From CAVQHY01 sp963712465 (GTDB lineage Bacteria; Actinomycetota; Thermoleophilia; Gaiellales; Gaiellaceae), in assembly GCA_963712465.1 (NCBI GenBank), contig CAVQHY010000010.1:135046-199045 (forward strand): 64,000 nt of DNA. Reading direction: 5' to 3'. How positions within the stretch are numbered: the stretch's first letter is position 1; each line of letters starts with the position of its first letter. Below the pieces are notes generated by a model that was not told where the DNA came from, did no database searches, and was given only the letters and a program-made list of their open reading frames with translations. This document shows positions 1 to 9,675 of this stretch, one piece after another. A program made the position numbers and the translations under genes.

Positions 1-991
1 CGAGGCCGGCGTACAGGGCGCTTGCATCCGGGAGAAACGCGAGCGCGATCAAACCGAGGGCGAGGAGAATCGCGCCGGCGACGATGTCGATCGTGCCCTC
101 GAGCATCCGTGAGAGCGGACGGACGACCAGCGCCGCCACCGGGAGGGCGGTCACGACGGCCGCTCCGGCCAGAGGGCCGAAGCTCCAGACGGTCACGACC
201 ATGAGGACTGCAAGGAAGAGCGCGCCCACGAGCGCGCCGAAAACGCACAGGAGCCCGAGGTTCGCCCAGAGCGTCCGCCCCCGCTCGGGGCGCACGCGCT
301 CGACCGGCAGCGCGCGTACCGCTGGACTGAGGCCCGCGATCAGCGCCACGGCTGCGATTGGAGCCTGTGCGTAGAAGATCGCGCGCCAGTCGAAGACCTC
401 GGTGAGAAGGCCTCCAAGCGCAGGGCCGAACGCCGCGCCGGCAGCGCCAGCGAGCGCCCACCAACCCCGGCCGCGCTTCACGGAGCCCGCGAGCGCGACG
501 AGCAGAGGAAGCGACGCTGCGAGCAGGAGCGCAGCTCCGAGGCCCTGGACGCAGCGAAACGCGATCAGCGCGACGAGATCGCCGGCGGCGCCACAGCCGA
601 TCGAGGCGCCCAGGAAGACGGCGATTCCGGTGAGCGCGAGGAGGGGCGGTCGTACGAGCCGCGTGACCGGGAGCAGCGCGAACGCGGCCAGCGCGACGAC
701 GAGGTTGTACCCCGTGATCACCCAGGAGACGCCGGGGATCGAGGTGTTGAAGTCGACGTAGATCTCGGGCAGCGCCAGGACCACGATCGAGGAGTCGGCG
801 AACGCAACAGCGACCGCGAGCGCGACCGCAACGGCGAGGAAGGTTCCCCACGGGCTCCGATCGGGCGGAGGCGGCGTGTACGGCTCCGGGAGGTTGCGGA
901 GCGCCGGAGGGCCTCCGCGCAGTGCGGGAAGCGCTCCGGGCGTGTCGGGCTGGTTCGTCGGGGCGGGTACACCGCCCCGACGCGCCGGCAA
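1..991 (-). CDS. MFS drug-exporter family membrane protein, C-terminus beyond the left edge
   Basis: The reverse strand reads without a stop from about 991 to base 1, so the 3' end lies outside the window. The translation has a proline-rich cytoplasmic start followed by alternating hydrophobic helices. It contains the stretch ADSSIVVLALPEI, which resembles the first-helix motif of 14-helix (DHA2/EmrB-type) proton-driven exporters. SWVITGYNLVVALAAFALLP follows as the second helix, and about nine helices are visible. The predicted role is proton-coupled efflux of small molecules at the cytoplasmic membrane; the substrate cannot be inferred. The start is uncertain: the only common in-frame start I find is a TTG at 991, with no convincing ribosome binding site. 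Homologues would probably begin 20-30 codons further in. It is the last gene before recO, on the same strand. Confidence 0.75.
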   Translation of the reverse strand, partial: MPARRGGVPAPTNQPDTPGALPALRGGPPALRNLPEPYTPPPPDRSPWGTFLAVAVALAVAVAFADSSIVVLALPEIYVDFNTSIPGVSWVITGYNLVVALAAFALLPVTRLVRPPLLALTGIAVFLGASIGCGAAGDLVALIAFRCVQGLGAALLLAASLPLLVALAGSVKRGRGWWALAGAAGAAFGPALGGLLTEVFDWRAIFYAQAPIAAVALIAGLSPAVRALPVERVRPERGRTLWANLGLLCVFGALVGALFLAVLMVVTVWSFGPLAGAAVVTALPVAALVVRPLSRMLEGTIDIVAGAILLALGLIALAFLPDASALYAGL

Positions 992-1070
992 GTGCGTCGG
1001 TGTCGTGCTCCACGATTGGTCGCTCCACGGTACCCACCGCGGAAGATACTGACCCCGGAGCCTGGCCGGA

Positions 1071-1817
1071 TCAGCCGGCGGCGAGTGTCCGGAGGCGAAA
1101 GCCCCCGTGCGTCTCGTACGAGGACTCGATCACGCGGAGCGTGTCCCGCCGCCCGCGCTCTGTCGTGGGAGCCCCGTGCGCGTCGGCGAGCGACCGCTCG
1201 AGCAGGCCGCGCATGGCCTCGAAGCCGTCCGCCGAGACGGGGGTCGAGCCCGCGCGGCAAGCCTCGCACACGCTTCCTCCCGCCGCGGCCGAGAAGCCGA
1301 CCAGGGGATCGTCTCGACCGCACGAAGCGCACCCGGCGAGATGGGGCAGGTAGCCGGCCAGCCACAGGAGCTTGAGCTGAAACGACAGCGCGAGCGCATC
1401 GAGTGCCGGCTGGGCCGGCAGCTCGACGGCGACCGAGTCGAGCAGGTCGAGGAAGCGGACGAGCGCATGGAATGCCTGCGTGTTGGCGTCGTGCTCGATG
1501 AAGAGACGGAGCATCGCCTCGAGCCCGATCTGGCCGACCGCGAGCCGGTAGCCGTCCGTGCGGATGGCGTCATGCGGGCGGATCAGGTCGGCACCGGTCA
1601 CCGTCGCGAGCTCCCCGCGTCCGTCGTGGAGCAGGAGCTCGACGTGGCTGAACGGCTCCAGCCTGGCGCCGAAGCGGGAGCGCGTCCGGCGGGCTCCCTT
1701 GGCGATCGCGCCGCCCCGTCCGCGTTCGAGCGTGAAGAGATGGAGGATCCGGTCGGCCTCCCCGTATCGGATCGAGCGGAGAACGACGGCCTCCGTCTTC
1801 ACGGTCCGGGAGCCCAT
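1071..1817 (-). CDS. recO: DNA repair protein RecO
   Basis: RecO helps RecF and RecR load RecA onto SSB-coated single strands during gap repair. The protein is about 248 residues. It has the N-terminal OB-fold sequence typical of the family (KTEAVVLRSIRYGEADRILHLFT) and a C-terminal zinc-ribbon of the form CxxC...CxxC (CASCG and CEAC). A GTG at 1838 would add seven residues. I prefer the ATG at 1817 because a TACACT hexamer lies exactly six bases upstream of it, as at other apparently leaderless genes here. The downstream neighbour is the MFS exporter. Confidence 0.93.
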   Translation of the reverse strand: MGSRTVKTEAVVLRSIRYGEADRILHLFTLERGRGGAIAKGARRTRSRFGARLEPFSHVELLLHDGRGELATVTGADLIRPHDAIRTDGYRLAVGQIGLEAMLRLFIEHDANTQAFHALVRFLDLLDSVAVELPAQPALDALALSFQLKLLWLAGYLPHLAGCASCGRDDPLVGFSAAAGGSVCEACRAGSTPVSADGFEAMRGLLERSLADAHGAPTTERGRRDTLRVIESSYETHGGFRLRTLAAG

Positions 1818-1823
1818 CGGCCC

Positions 1824-1829
1824 AGTGTA
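1824..1829 (-). promoter_or_regulatory. -10 box TACACT of recO, leaderless
   Basis: On the reverse strand TACACT is followed by six bases and then the ATG at 1817. Transcription would begin at or next to the start codon. The same geometry recurs at deoB, alaS, hutU and the ABC exporter gene. Confidence 0.5.
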
Positions 1830-1875
1830 GTCGGGCACCCGGAATACCCCGCGTAAGCAGGGCGTTTATCGGTTC

Positions 1876-2157
1876 GTGGCCCGGATCCTGATGTACACGA
1901 CCGACTGGTGCGGCTACTGCGATCGCGCCAGGCAGCTGCTCGACAGGCGTGGGCTCCCGTACGAAGAGGTCAGGATCGACGCGGACCCACGCTTCCGCCA
2001 GAGGCTCCTGGAGACGACCGGGGGCTGGACGGTGCCGCAGATCGTGATCGACGACGAGCCGATTGGCGGCTACACGGAGCTGGCGGCACTCGACCGGGCC
2101 GGAGCATTCGACGAGCTCGCCGCCGTCGCGCCCGCAGACGCGGCTCGTACGGGCTGA
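1876..2157 (+). CDS. Mycoredoxin/glutaredoxin-like redox protein
   Basis: A 93-residue thioredoxin-fold protein with the active site WCGYC at residues 11-15. CGYC is the signature of actinobacterial mycoredoxin-1, whereas classical glutaredoxins have CPYC. The cis-proline motif TVPQIVIDD and the GGYTEL segment that follows match the glutaredoxin family. The likely role is reduction of mixed disulfides between proteins and a low-molecular-weight thiol in the cytoplasm. The start is GTG at 1876; an ATG at 1891 would leave too little of the first strand. The gene stands alone, divergent from recO and convergent with mutM. Confidence 0.88.
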   Translation: MARILMYTTDWCGYCDRARQLLDRRGLPYEEVRIDADPRFRQRLLETTGGWTVPQIVIDDEPIGGYTELAALDRAGAFDELAAVAPADAARTG

Positions 2158-2196
2158 AGCCGGCCACCCGCTACCCCGCGGCGACGAGCCCCGGGC

Positions 2197-2256
2197 GAGG
2201 GCACGCCAAACCGCAGTCGTGCCCTCAGCCCCGCCCTTGGGTGGGGAAGACCACCC
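2197..2256. terminator. Two hairpins between convergent grx and mutM
   Basis: GAGGGCAC (2197-2204) pairs with GTGCCCTC (2219-2226), and GGGTGG (2239-2244) pairs with CCACCC (2251-2256) across a six-base loop. No T-run follows. They lie between two genes that end towards each other, so a shared factor-dependent or two-way terminator is plausible. Confidence 0.4.
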
Positions 2257-2352
2257 ACCACCCGCTTCGAGCGTATCGCGATCGAACGCAGCGAATGCGC
2301 GCGACCGTGTGCCGATTGCGCGCGGTTCGTGTCAGGATCGTGTCGGACGCCT
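2251..2352 (+). repeat. Dispersed intergenic repeat, copy A
   Basis: The core CCCACCACCCGCTTCGAGC, continuing GTATCG (within 2254-2278), recurs almost exactly on the other strand at 21050-21075 and in shorter form at 51487-51505. It is followed by GCGCGCG-rich sequence and two copies of GTGTC. It does not code for protein; it fills the gap between the grx and mutM ends. Confidence 0.5.
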
Positions 2353-2373
2353 GGCGGAGCCGACGCGCAATGC

Positions 2374-3210
2374 TCACTCCGACCCCTCCAGGGACTGACA
2401 GCTCGGGCAGTACCACGTCCCACGACCCGCGACGCGGGTCTTCTCGATCGGTGTGCCGCAGCGTAGGCACGGCTCGCCGTCGCGCCCGTAGACCTTGAAC
2501 TCGTGCTGCATGCGGCCGCTGCCGCCCGACGGGTCCCGGTAGTCGCGCAGCGTCGCCCCCTGCCCCTCCACTCCCGCACGCAACGCCGCCCGGATGCCGC
2601 GTCGCAGCGCAGCGATCTCCTCGGGGGCGAGCTCGCCCGCGGGTCGCCGCGGGTGGATACGCGCACGCCACAACGCCTCGTCGGCGTAGATGTTCCCGAC
2701 GCCCGCCACGGTCCTCTGGTCGAGGACGGCCGCCTTGACCGGCGCGCGCCGGCCCGAGAGCGCGGCCGAAAGCCGGCGGGTCGTGAACGCTGCTTCGAGC
2801 GGCTCCGGGCCGAGGCGGTCGGCGACGTAGCGCGCTGCGTCGGTGCTCTCGAGGAGGATCCAGGTGCCGAAGCGCCGCACGTCCCGGTACGCCAGCTCGG
2901 AGCCGTCGTCGAGGCGCACGATCGCCCGACGATGCGGATCGTCCGGGAGCCCGCCGCGCCGATGGAGCAGGCTGCCCGTCATCCGGAGGTGGACGAGCAG
3001 CCGGCGGCCGCTCTCGAACGCGACGATCAGGTACTTGCCGCGCCTGCACACGTCCGCAACGCGCTCACCCTCGAGCTCGGTGGCGACCAGCTCGGGAGCC
3101 TCCGGCCGCGTCAGCCGGGAGTCGAGGATTCTCACCTGCTCGAACCGCCGCCCCCGCAGCTCAGGCTCGAGCAGCGAGCGGATCGTCTCGACCTCCGGCA
3201 GCTCCGGCAC
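2374..3210 (-). CDS. mutM: Formamidopyrimidine-DNA glycosylase (Fpg/MutM)
   Basis: A bifunctional glycosylase/AP lyase that removes 8-oxoguanine and other oxidised purines. The 278-residue protein starts with MPELPEVE, which after Met removal exposes the catalytic Pro and Glu. It ends with the four-Cys zinc finger (CLRC...CPSC) that binds DNA. Its length is normal for the family. A GGAGG ribosome binding site lies about seven bases before the GTG start, in the 15-base gap after deoA. Confidence 0.96.
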   Translation of the reverse strand: MPELPEVETIRSLLEPELRGRRFEQVRILDSRLTRPEAPELVATELEGERVADVCRRGKYLIVAFESGRRLLVHLRMTGSLLHRRGGLPDDPHRRAIVRLDDGSELAYRDVRRFGTWILLESTDAARYVADRLGPEPLEAAFTTRRLSAALSGRRAPVKAAVLDQRTVAGVGNIYADEALWRARIHPRRPAGELAPEEIAALRRGIRAALRAGVEGQGATLRDYRDPSGGSGRMQHEFKVYGRDGEPCLRCGTPIEKTRVAGRGTWYCPSCQSLEGSE

Positions 3211-3225
3211 AGCCAGCCTCCGAAC

Positions 3226-4518
<1,293 letters not shown>

Positions 4519-4540
4519 GGCGAGAGAGCGCCGCCGCCCG

Positions 4541-5707
4541 TCACGGCTCGACGATCGGCCGGCCGGGAAGCGCGCGTGGAGCCGCCCGCCCCCCGAACCA
4601 CGCGTTCACCGTGGCGCCGACGTCGGCAAACTCGCCCTCGTGGATCTGGCCGGCTGCGTTTCGGCCCTCGACATAGCAGAGGAGCAGGGCGTGCTCGCGC
4701 GAGTGGTCCGTGGACGGGGTCGTCGGGTCGCAGCCGTGGTCGGAGGTGAGCACGAAGAGATCACCGGGCCGGAGCGCGCCGAGCAGGTCGAAGAGCCTGC
4801 GGTCGAAGTCCTGCAGGCAGCGGTGGAAGTTCTCGGGGTCGTTGCGGTGCCCCCAGAGCTGGTCGGTCTCCACGAGGTTGACGAACACGAGCCCGCTCTC
4901 GAGCTCGCCGAGGAGCGTCTCGGTCTGGACGATCCCGTCGACGTTCGACTTCGTCCGATGGGCGTGGTCGACGTCGACACCGGCGAAGATGTCGCTGATC
5001 TTGCCGACCCCGTGAACCTCCGCCCCGGTCTCCCGCACCAGCGTCAGGTAGTTCGGCTGTCGCGGGGCAAGCGACCAGTCATGTCGGTTGGGCGTGCGCG
5101 TGAAGTTGCCCGGCTCACCGGTGAAGGGGCGCGCGATCACCCGACCGACCGCATGCTTTCCCGTCAGGATCTCGCGCGCGCTCGCGCAGGCCGCATAGAG
5201 CTCCTCGAGGGGGATCGTCTCCTCGTGCGCGGCCACCTGGAAGACCGAGTCCGCCGACGTGTAGACGATCCACTTGCCGGTCCGCTGGTGCTGCTCGCCG
5301 AGCTGCTGGATGATCTCGGTGCCCGAGGCCGCCCGGTTGCCGAGGACGCCGCGGCCGGTGCGGTGCATGAACTCCTCGATCACGTCGAACGGGAACCCGT
5401 GCGGATACGTCGGCAGCGCCTGCGGCGTGACGATGCCCATCAGCTCCCAGTGACCGGTCATCGTGTCCTTTCCCTTCGACCGCTCGACCAGTCGACCGGC
5501 GACGGCGGGTGCGCCCGGCTGCGGCGGGCAGCCTTCGAGGGGCTCGACGTTGCCGAGCCCGAGAGCCTCGAGGCTGGGCAGATCGAGGCCCCCGACCGCG
5601 CGGGCGACGTTGCCCAGGGTGTCGGATCCCTCGTCTCCGTACTCCGCCGCGTCCGGCAGCGCCCCGGCCCCGACCGCGTCGAGCACGATGACGCAGGCGC
5701 GCGGCAT
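4541..5707 (-). CDS. deoB: Phosphopentomutase
   Basis: Interconverts (deoxy)ribose-1-phosphate and 5-phosphate. It belongs to the alkaline-phosphatase-like metalloenzyme superfamily. The 388-residue protein has the N-terminal metal-binding sequence VLDAVGAGALPDAAEYGDEGSDT. It also has TMTGHWE, with the phosphorylated Thr region, and the C-terminal SDHG metal site. It is upstream of and co-transcribed with deoA. The start at 5707 lies six bases after a TAGAAT box. Confidence 0.95.
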   Translation of the reverse strand: MPRACVIVLDAVGAGALPDAAEYGDEGSDTLGNVARAVGGLDLPSLEALGLGNVEPLEGCPPQPGAPAVAGRLVERSKGKDTMTGHWELMGIVTPQALPTYPHGFPFDVIEEFMHRTGRGVLGNRAASGTEIIQQLGEQHQRTGKWIVYTSADSVFQVAAHEETIPLEELYAACASAREILTGKHAVGRVIARPFTGEPGNFTRTPNRHDWSLAPRQPNYLTLVRETGAEVHGVGKISDIFAGVDVDHAHRTKSNVDGIVQTETLLGELESGLVFVNLVETDQLWGHRNDPENFHRCLQDFDRRLFDLLGALRPGDLFVLTSDHGCDPTTPSTDHSREHALLLCYVEGRNAAGQIHEGEFADVGATVNAWFGGRAAPRALPGRPIVEP

Positions 5708-5712
5708 ACGGC

Positions 5713-5719
5713 TATTCTA
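5713..5719. promoter_or_regulatory. Overlapping divergent -10 boxes for deoB and the 49-residue membrane protein
   Basis: The same seven bases read TAGAAT on the reverse strand (six bases from the deoB start) and TATTCT on the forward strand (nine bases from the ATG at 5728). The two promoters occupy the same DNA, so polymerase binding for one should exclude the other. Confidence 0.45.
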
Positions 5720-5727
5720 CGTCCGGC

Positions 5728-5877
5728 ATGGACACTGTCCTCGGGCTCTTCGGCGTCGTCATCTGGATCGTCCTCACGATCGGCCTCGCAGCCGGTGTCA
5801 CGTATGTCGTCGTCAAGTTCCTGCCCGGGGGCGAGAAGCCCGACGAGCCCGCGGCCGACGCGCCCACGGCGTCCTAG
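5728..5877 (+). CDS. Small single-helix membrane protein (49 residues)
   Basis: The reading frame from ATG 5728 to TAG 5877 encodes a 49-residue protein. It has one hydrophobic helix (VLGLFGVVIWIVLTIGLAAG and onwards) followed by a short acidic, Ala/Pro-rich tail. I do not recognise a family. It has its own -10-like TATTCT, is divergent from deoB and convergent with ald. It is too short for most gene callers, but the hydrophobic/acidic layout and clean stop suggest a genuine gene. Possible roles include a small regulator or assembly factor of a membrane complex; that is conjecture. Confidence 0.55.
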   Translation: MDTVLGLFGVVIWIVLTIGLAAGVTYVVVKFLPGGEKPDEPAADAPTAS

Positions 5878-5898
5878 CGCGCGGCGATACCTCGCGAC

Positions 5899-7014
5899 TC
5901 AGACCGGCAGCAGCTCTTCGAGCGGCCGGTACTCGAGACCGTGCGCCTCCGCAACGGCCTGATACGCGATCTCGCCGGCGACGACGTTGACCCCCTTCGC
6001 AAGGCTCGGATCGCGCGCGATCGCCTCGCGCAGGCCGAGGTCTGCGATCGCCTCGATGTAGGGCAGCGTCACGTTCGTGAGCGCCTTCGTCGAGCTGATC
6101 GGCACGGCGCCCGGCATGTTCGCGACGCAGTAGTGCACGATCTCGTCGACCTCGAAGACGGGGTCCGAGTGCGTCGTCGGGCGCGACGTCTCGAAGCAGC
6201 CGCCCTGGTCGATGGCGACGTCCACGAGCACGGCGCCCGGCTTCATCAGGCGCAGCATCGGACGCGTGACGAGCTTCGGAGCGCGGGCCCCGGGTACGAG
6301 GACGGCGCCGATGACCATGTCGGCGTCGGTGATCACCTCCTCGATCTGGAGCTGGTTCGACATCGCGAGCGTGATCCGACCGTCGAGCATCATCTCGAGG
6401 TCGCGCATTCTCGGCACGGACCGGTCGAGAACCCAGACGTCCGCCCGCATCCCCACGGCGATCAGCGCAGCGTTGTAGCCGACGATTCCCCCGCCGAGGA
6501 CGACGACCTTGGCCGGGGGCACCCCGGGCACGCCGCCGAGAAGCATGCCGCGCCCGCCCGCGGGCTTCTCGAGCGCCCAGGCGCCCATCTGCGTGGCGAG
6601 GCGCCCGGCGACCTCGCTCATCGGCGCGAGCAGGGGCAGCCGGTGGTCGGGAGTCTCGACCGTCTCGTAGGCGACGCACGTCGCGCCGCTCGCGAGCAGC
6701 GCCCGCGTCTGAGGCAGATCCGCGGCGAGATGGAGATAGGTGAAGAGGACGACGTGCTCGTGGATCCGCGCGTACTCGGGCTCGATCGGCTCCTTCACCT
6801 TGAGCACGAGCTCTGCGGTCGCCCAGACCTCGTCCACCGTGCCCATCCGGGCGCCGGCCGCGACGTACGCCTCGTCGGGGAATGCGCTGCCGAGGCCGGC
6901 GCCGTCCTCGATCAGCACCTCGTGGCCACGGGCGGTGAGCTCGCGGGCACCGGCAGGGGTCAGAGCGACCCGGTACTCGTCCGGCTTGATCTCCCTGGGG
7001 ACGCTGATCCGCAA
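5899..7014 (-). CDS. ald: Alanine dehydrogenase
   Basis: Catalyses NAD-dependent interconversion of L-alanine with pyruvate and ammonia. The 371-residue length is exactly that of the family. It has the N-terminal substrate region (REIKPDEYRVALTP, KVKEP) and the NAD-binding Rossmann motif VVVLGGGIVGYNAA. It also has the conserved C-terminal segment VANMPGAVPISSTKALTNVT. The start is TTG at 7014 (MRISVPREIK...). A longer open frame upstream is arginine-rich and non-native. It lies 50 bases downstream of the NUDIX gene. Confidence 0.94.
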   Translation of the reverse strand: MRISVPREIKPDEYRVALTPAGARELTARGHEVLIEDGAGLGSAFPDEAYVAAGARMGTVDEVWATAELVLKVKEPIEPEYARIHEHVVLFTYLHLAADLPQTRALLASGATCVAYETVETPDHRLPLLAPMSEVAGRLATQMGAWALEKPAGGRGMLLGGVPGVPPAKVVVLGGGIVGYNAALIAVGMRADVWVLDRSVPRMRDLEMMLDGRITLAMSNQLQIEEVITDADMVIGAVLVPGARAPKLVTRPMLRLMKPGAVLVDVAIDQGGCFETSRPTTHSDPVFEVDEIVHYCVANMPGAVPISSTKALTNVTLPYIEAIADLGLREAIARDPSLAKGVNVVAGEIAYQAVAEAHGLEYRPLEELLPV

Positions 7015-7064
7015 GGCGGCGCAACGATAGCGCCGGCACCGCCCGACGCGCCGGCCGACAGCTC

Positions 7065-7568
7065 TCAGACGGCCCGCTCGCGCAGGTACAGCAGCAGCCC
7101 GACGAGCGTCTTGGCGTCCTGTACGTCGCCGAGCAGCTCCGGAACGTCTCGCGCCGGGACGAGCACCACCTCCACCTCCTCGTCGGCCTCGAGCGCCTGA
7201 GCTCCCGGCTCGACGGCCTGCGCGAAGAAGACGTGCATGAGCTCCGTGCAGAAGCCCGGCGCGCTGAAGAACTGCGGCCCAGCGCTCCACTCGCCGCCGT
7301 GGAAACCGGTCTCCTCTGCGAGTTCGCGCTGCGCGGCGGCGAGCGGCTCCTCTCCAGCGTCGAGCGTTCCCGCAGGCAGTTCGAGCAGCTCGCGCCTGAC
7401 GGCCTGCCGGGGTTGGCGCACCAGCACGATCCTTCCCTCCGCCTCGGTCGCGACCACGACGACGGCGCCCGGATGCTCGATCACCTCCCGCTCGACGTCC
7501 CCCCATTGCTCGATCACGAGCGAGATCACCCGCCCTCGATAGATCGAACGGGCCGAGTCGGGCTTCAC
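7065..7568 (-). CDS. NUDIX hydrolase, ADP-ribose pyrophosphatase type
   Basis: A 167-residue protein with a complete Nudix box, GTLDAGEEPLAAAQRELAEE followed by TGF. Proline-containing loops after the box match ADP-ribose pyrophosphatases (compare M. tuberculosis Rv1700, which also sits beside pyrG). It would hydrolyse ADP-ribose or related nucleoside diphosphate derivatives. GTG start at 7568 overlaps the DUF3866 stop by four bases (GTGA), indicating translational coupling. Confidence 0.88.
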   Translation of the reverse strand: MKPDSARSIYRGRVISLVIEQWGDVEREVIEHPGAVVVVATEAEGRIVLVRQPRQAVRRELLELPAGTLDAGEEPLAAAQRELAEETGFHGGEWSAGPQFFSAPGFCTELMHVFFAQAVEPGAQALEADEEVEVVLVPARDVPELLGDVQDAKTLVGLLLYLRERAV

Positions 7569-8512
7569 GAGAGCCGCCCGCGCGCAAGCCGGCCGGCCGC
7601 GAACGCGGCGGCGAAGAACCACGGATCCTCGACGGGACCACGACCCATGTGCGAGAGCGGGAGGCCCGCGCACGCGCCCTCCCAGCCGGCGACGTCGACG
7701 AGCTCGACCTCGATGTCCTCGGGCGGGGCCAGCCCGAGAGGCCAGGCGACGGTCACGGGCCCGAGCGCCAGCCCGAGGATCGTGCGCGTGTGGTGCGAGA
7801 GCCCCTGATGGCGATCGCGTAGATCGGCGTCCGAGACGCGCGGTGCGACGATCGGCGCACCGCCGAGAGCGACGGCCACGTTCGCCGCATCCGCGGCCGC
7901 GACGCCACCGTGCCCGAGCGCAGTGCCCGTACCGACGATGCCCGGGCCGAGCGCGCAGATGACCGCGTCTGCGCCGACGGACGCAGACCACGCGAGCGCC
8001 GAGGGGAGCGACACGCAGGCGACGTCGCCGCCCAGCACCGCGTCCGGGGCGACGGCAGCGGCGAGGTAGCCGCGGTCCCGGAGGAGCCGGACGGCGTCGG
8101 AGAGCGGCAGGGGCAAGGCCCCGCCAGACAGCTGCACGTAGACCACCTTGCGATCGACGCCGAGCGCGGCGCACACCGGTGCGACCTGGCTGTGGAGCGA
8201 GCAGCAGACAACCGGCGTGCCGTTCAGCCGCTCGAGCGTGAGCTCCTCCTCTTCCGCGTGTCGGGTTGCGTGCTGAAGTGGGGTGTACGGAAGCTTCATC
8301 ACGTGGCCACCGGGCTCGGGAGGTCGGTCGAGACCGCGCGTGAGATTCGCGTAGAGCACGTCGAACCCGCCCGACCCGAGCCCGAGCTCGACCGCCTGCG
8401 TGTTGACCAGCACGTCGTCCGCCACCGCGACGGGCCCGGTGAGGGTCGGGTACGCGATGCACGGGCGGCCGTCGACCTGCAGCCGAACAAGCCCGTGCAG
8501 CCGCTCCTGCAC
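7565..8512 (-). CDS. DUF3866 family protein
   Basis: A roughly 315-residue protein recognised as DUF3866, an actinobacterial family of unknown function. Conserved blocks seen here are AYPTLTGPVAVADDVLVNT, LGLGSGGFDVLYANL, VVCCSLHSQVAP and GPGIVGTGTALGHGG. The glycine-rich parts suggest a nucleotide or phosphate binding fold, but nothing proves it. GTG at 8512 is the nearest standard start. Homologues usually carry about ten more residues, and in-frame CTG codons at 8536 and 8542 overlap the stop of the peptidase, so a rare CTG start is possible. It is coupled to NUDIX downstream and the M20 peptidase upstream. Confidence 0.75.
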   Translation of the reverse strand: MQERLHGLVRLQVDGRPCIAYPTLTGPVAVADDVLVNTQAVELGLGSGGFDVLYANLTRGLDRPPEPGGHVMKLPYTPLQHATRHAEEEELTLERLNGTPVVCCSLHSQVAPVCAALGVDRKVVYVQLSGGALPLPLSDAVRLLRDRGYLAAAVAPDAVLGGDVACVSLPSALAWSASVGADAVICALGPGIVGTGTALGHGGVAAADAANVAVALGGAPIVAPRVSDADLRDRHQGLSHHTRTILGLALGPVTVAWPLGLAPPEDIEVELVDVAGWEGACAGLPLSHMGRGPVEDPWFFAAAFAAGRLARGRLS

Positions 8513-8538
8513 GCCGCTGACCGTCCCCCGGCGCAGAC

Positions 8539-9675
8539 TCAGCAGGAGGCCGTCCTCGCAACCTCGACGAGCTCGAGCGTCACGCCGACCATGGCCTCCA
8601 GGTCCGTGACCGCGATCTCCTCGTCGCGCGTGTGGATGCGGGCCATGCCGTTGGCGAGGTTGACGCACGACAGTCCCTGGCTCCGGAGGACGTTGACGTC
8701 GGAGCCGCCGTTCGACTCGACCGACTCGGGGACGAGCTCGCAGCGCTCGAGCGCCGTGCGGGCCAGGCGAAACGCGTCGTCCTCCGGGCCCAGCGTGTAT
8801 CCGGGGTACTTCGATCCGACCTCGACCTCGACCTCGCACTCCCCGATCGTGGCGCCGAAAGAGAACGCGTCGAGCATCTCGCCGACGACCTCCTCAAGCT
8901 TGCGCAGATCTCGTGACCGCGCCTCGGCGATGACACGACAGTGCTCGGGGACGACGTTCCGGGCGACCCCTCCCTCGATCATCCCGACGTTGGCAGTCGT
9001 CTCCGCGTCGAGCCGGCCCAATCGAAGGTCGGCGATCGCGCGCGCTGCAGCGACGACGGCCGACCTGCCCTCCTCGGGGGCGATTCCCGCATGCGCGGCA
9101 CGTCCGGTGAAGAGGGCGTCGAGGGTCCGCTGATGCGGTGCTCTGACCACGACCTGTCCGATCGGCCCGTCGACGTCGTAGACGAAGCCGATGCGCGCTG
9201 TGAGCGCGTCGGCGTCGAACGCGGCTGCGCCCTCGCACCCGGTCTCCTCGCGGACGGTGAAGAGGAGCTCGACACCCGCATGCAATCGGTGCTCCGTGAC
9301 CAGGCGCCGCGCCGCCTCGAGCATGACTGCGACCGACGCCTTGTTGTCCGCGCCGAGGATCGTCCCGCCCCGGTTTCGGACGACGCCGTCCTCGACCGCC
9401 GGGTCGAGGGCGCCCGTCGGCGCGACGGTGTCGAGGTGGGCGCAGAGGAAGATGGGAACGCCGTCGTTCGGGTCGCTCGGCTCGATCCGGGCGAGGAGGT
9501 TGCCGGCGTTCGACCCGACCGACGCCCCGGTCGCGTCCTCGTCGACGGTGAGGCCGAGGTCGCGGAGGTATCCCGAGACCCGGTCGGCCATCGCTCGCTC
9601 GTCTCCGGATGGACTCGGCACGGCGGCGAGCTCGAGAAACAGGGGGAGGACATCGGAGGCCCAGCCGGCCGGCAT
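8539..9675 (-). CDS. M20-family metallopeptidase (peptidase T-like)
   Basis: A 378-residue zinc exopeptidase. Visible metal-site sequences are CAHLDTVAP (His, Asp), LGADNKASVAV (bridging Asp) and VREETGCEGA (general-base Glu and metal Glu). The dimerisation-domain segment is also present. The family trims tripeptides or di-amino-acid conjugates in the cytoplasm; the exact substrate is unknown. ATG at 9675 is preferred over the longer open frame. TAGAAT lies eight bases upstream and the earlier residues are Arg/Pro-rich. Confidence 0.87.
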   Translation of the reverse strand: MPAGWASDVLPLFLELAAVPSPSGDERAMADRVSGYLRDLGLTVDEDATGASVGSNAGNLLARIEPSDPNDGVPIFLCAHLDTVAPTGALDPAVEDGVVRNRGGTILGADNKASVAVMLEAARRLVTEHRLHAGVELLFTVREETGCEGAAAFDADALTARIGFVYDVDGPIGQVVVRAPHQRTLDALFTGRAAHAGIAPEEGRSAVVAAARAIADLRLGRLDAETTANVGMIEGGVARNVVPEHCRVIAEARSRDLRKLEEVVGEMLDAFSFGATIGECEVEVEVGSKYPGYTLGPEDDAFRLARTALERCELVPESVESNGGSDVNVLRSQGLSCVNLANGMARIHTRDEEIAVTDLEAMVGVTLELVEVARTASC

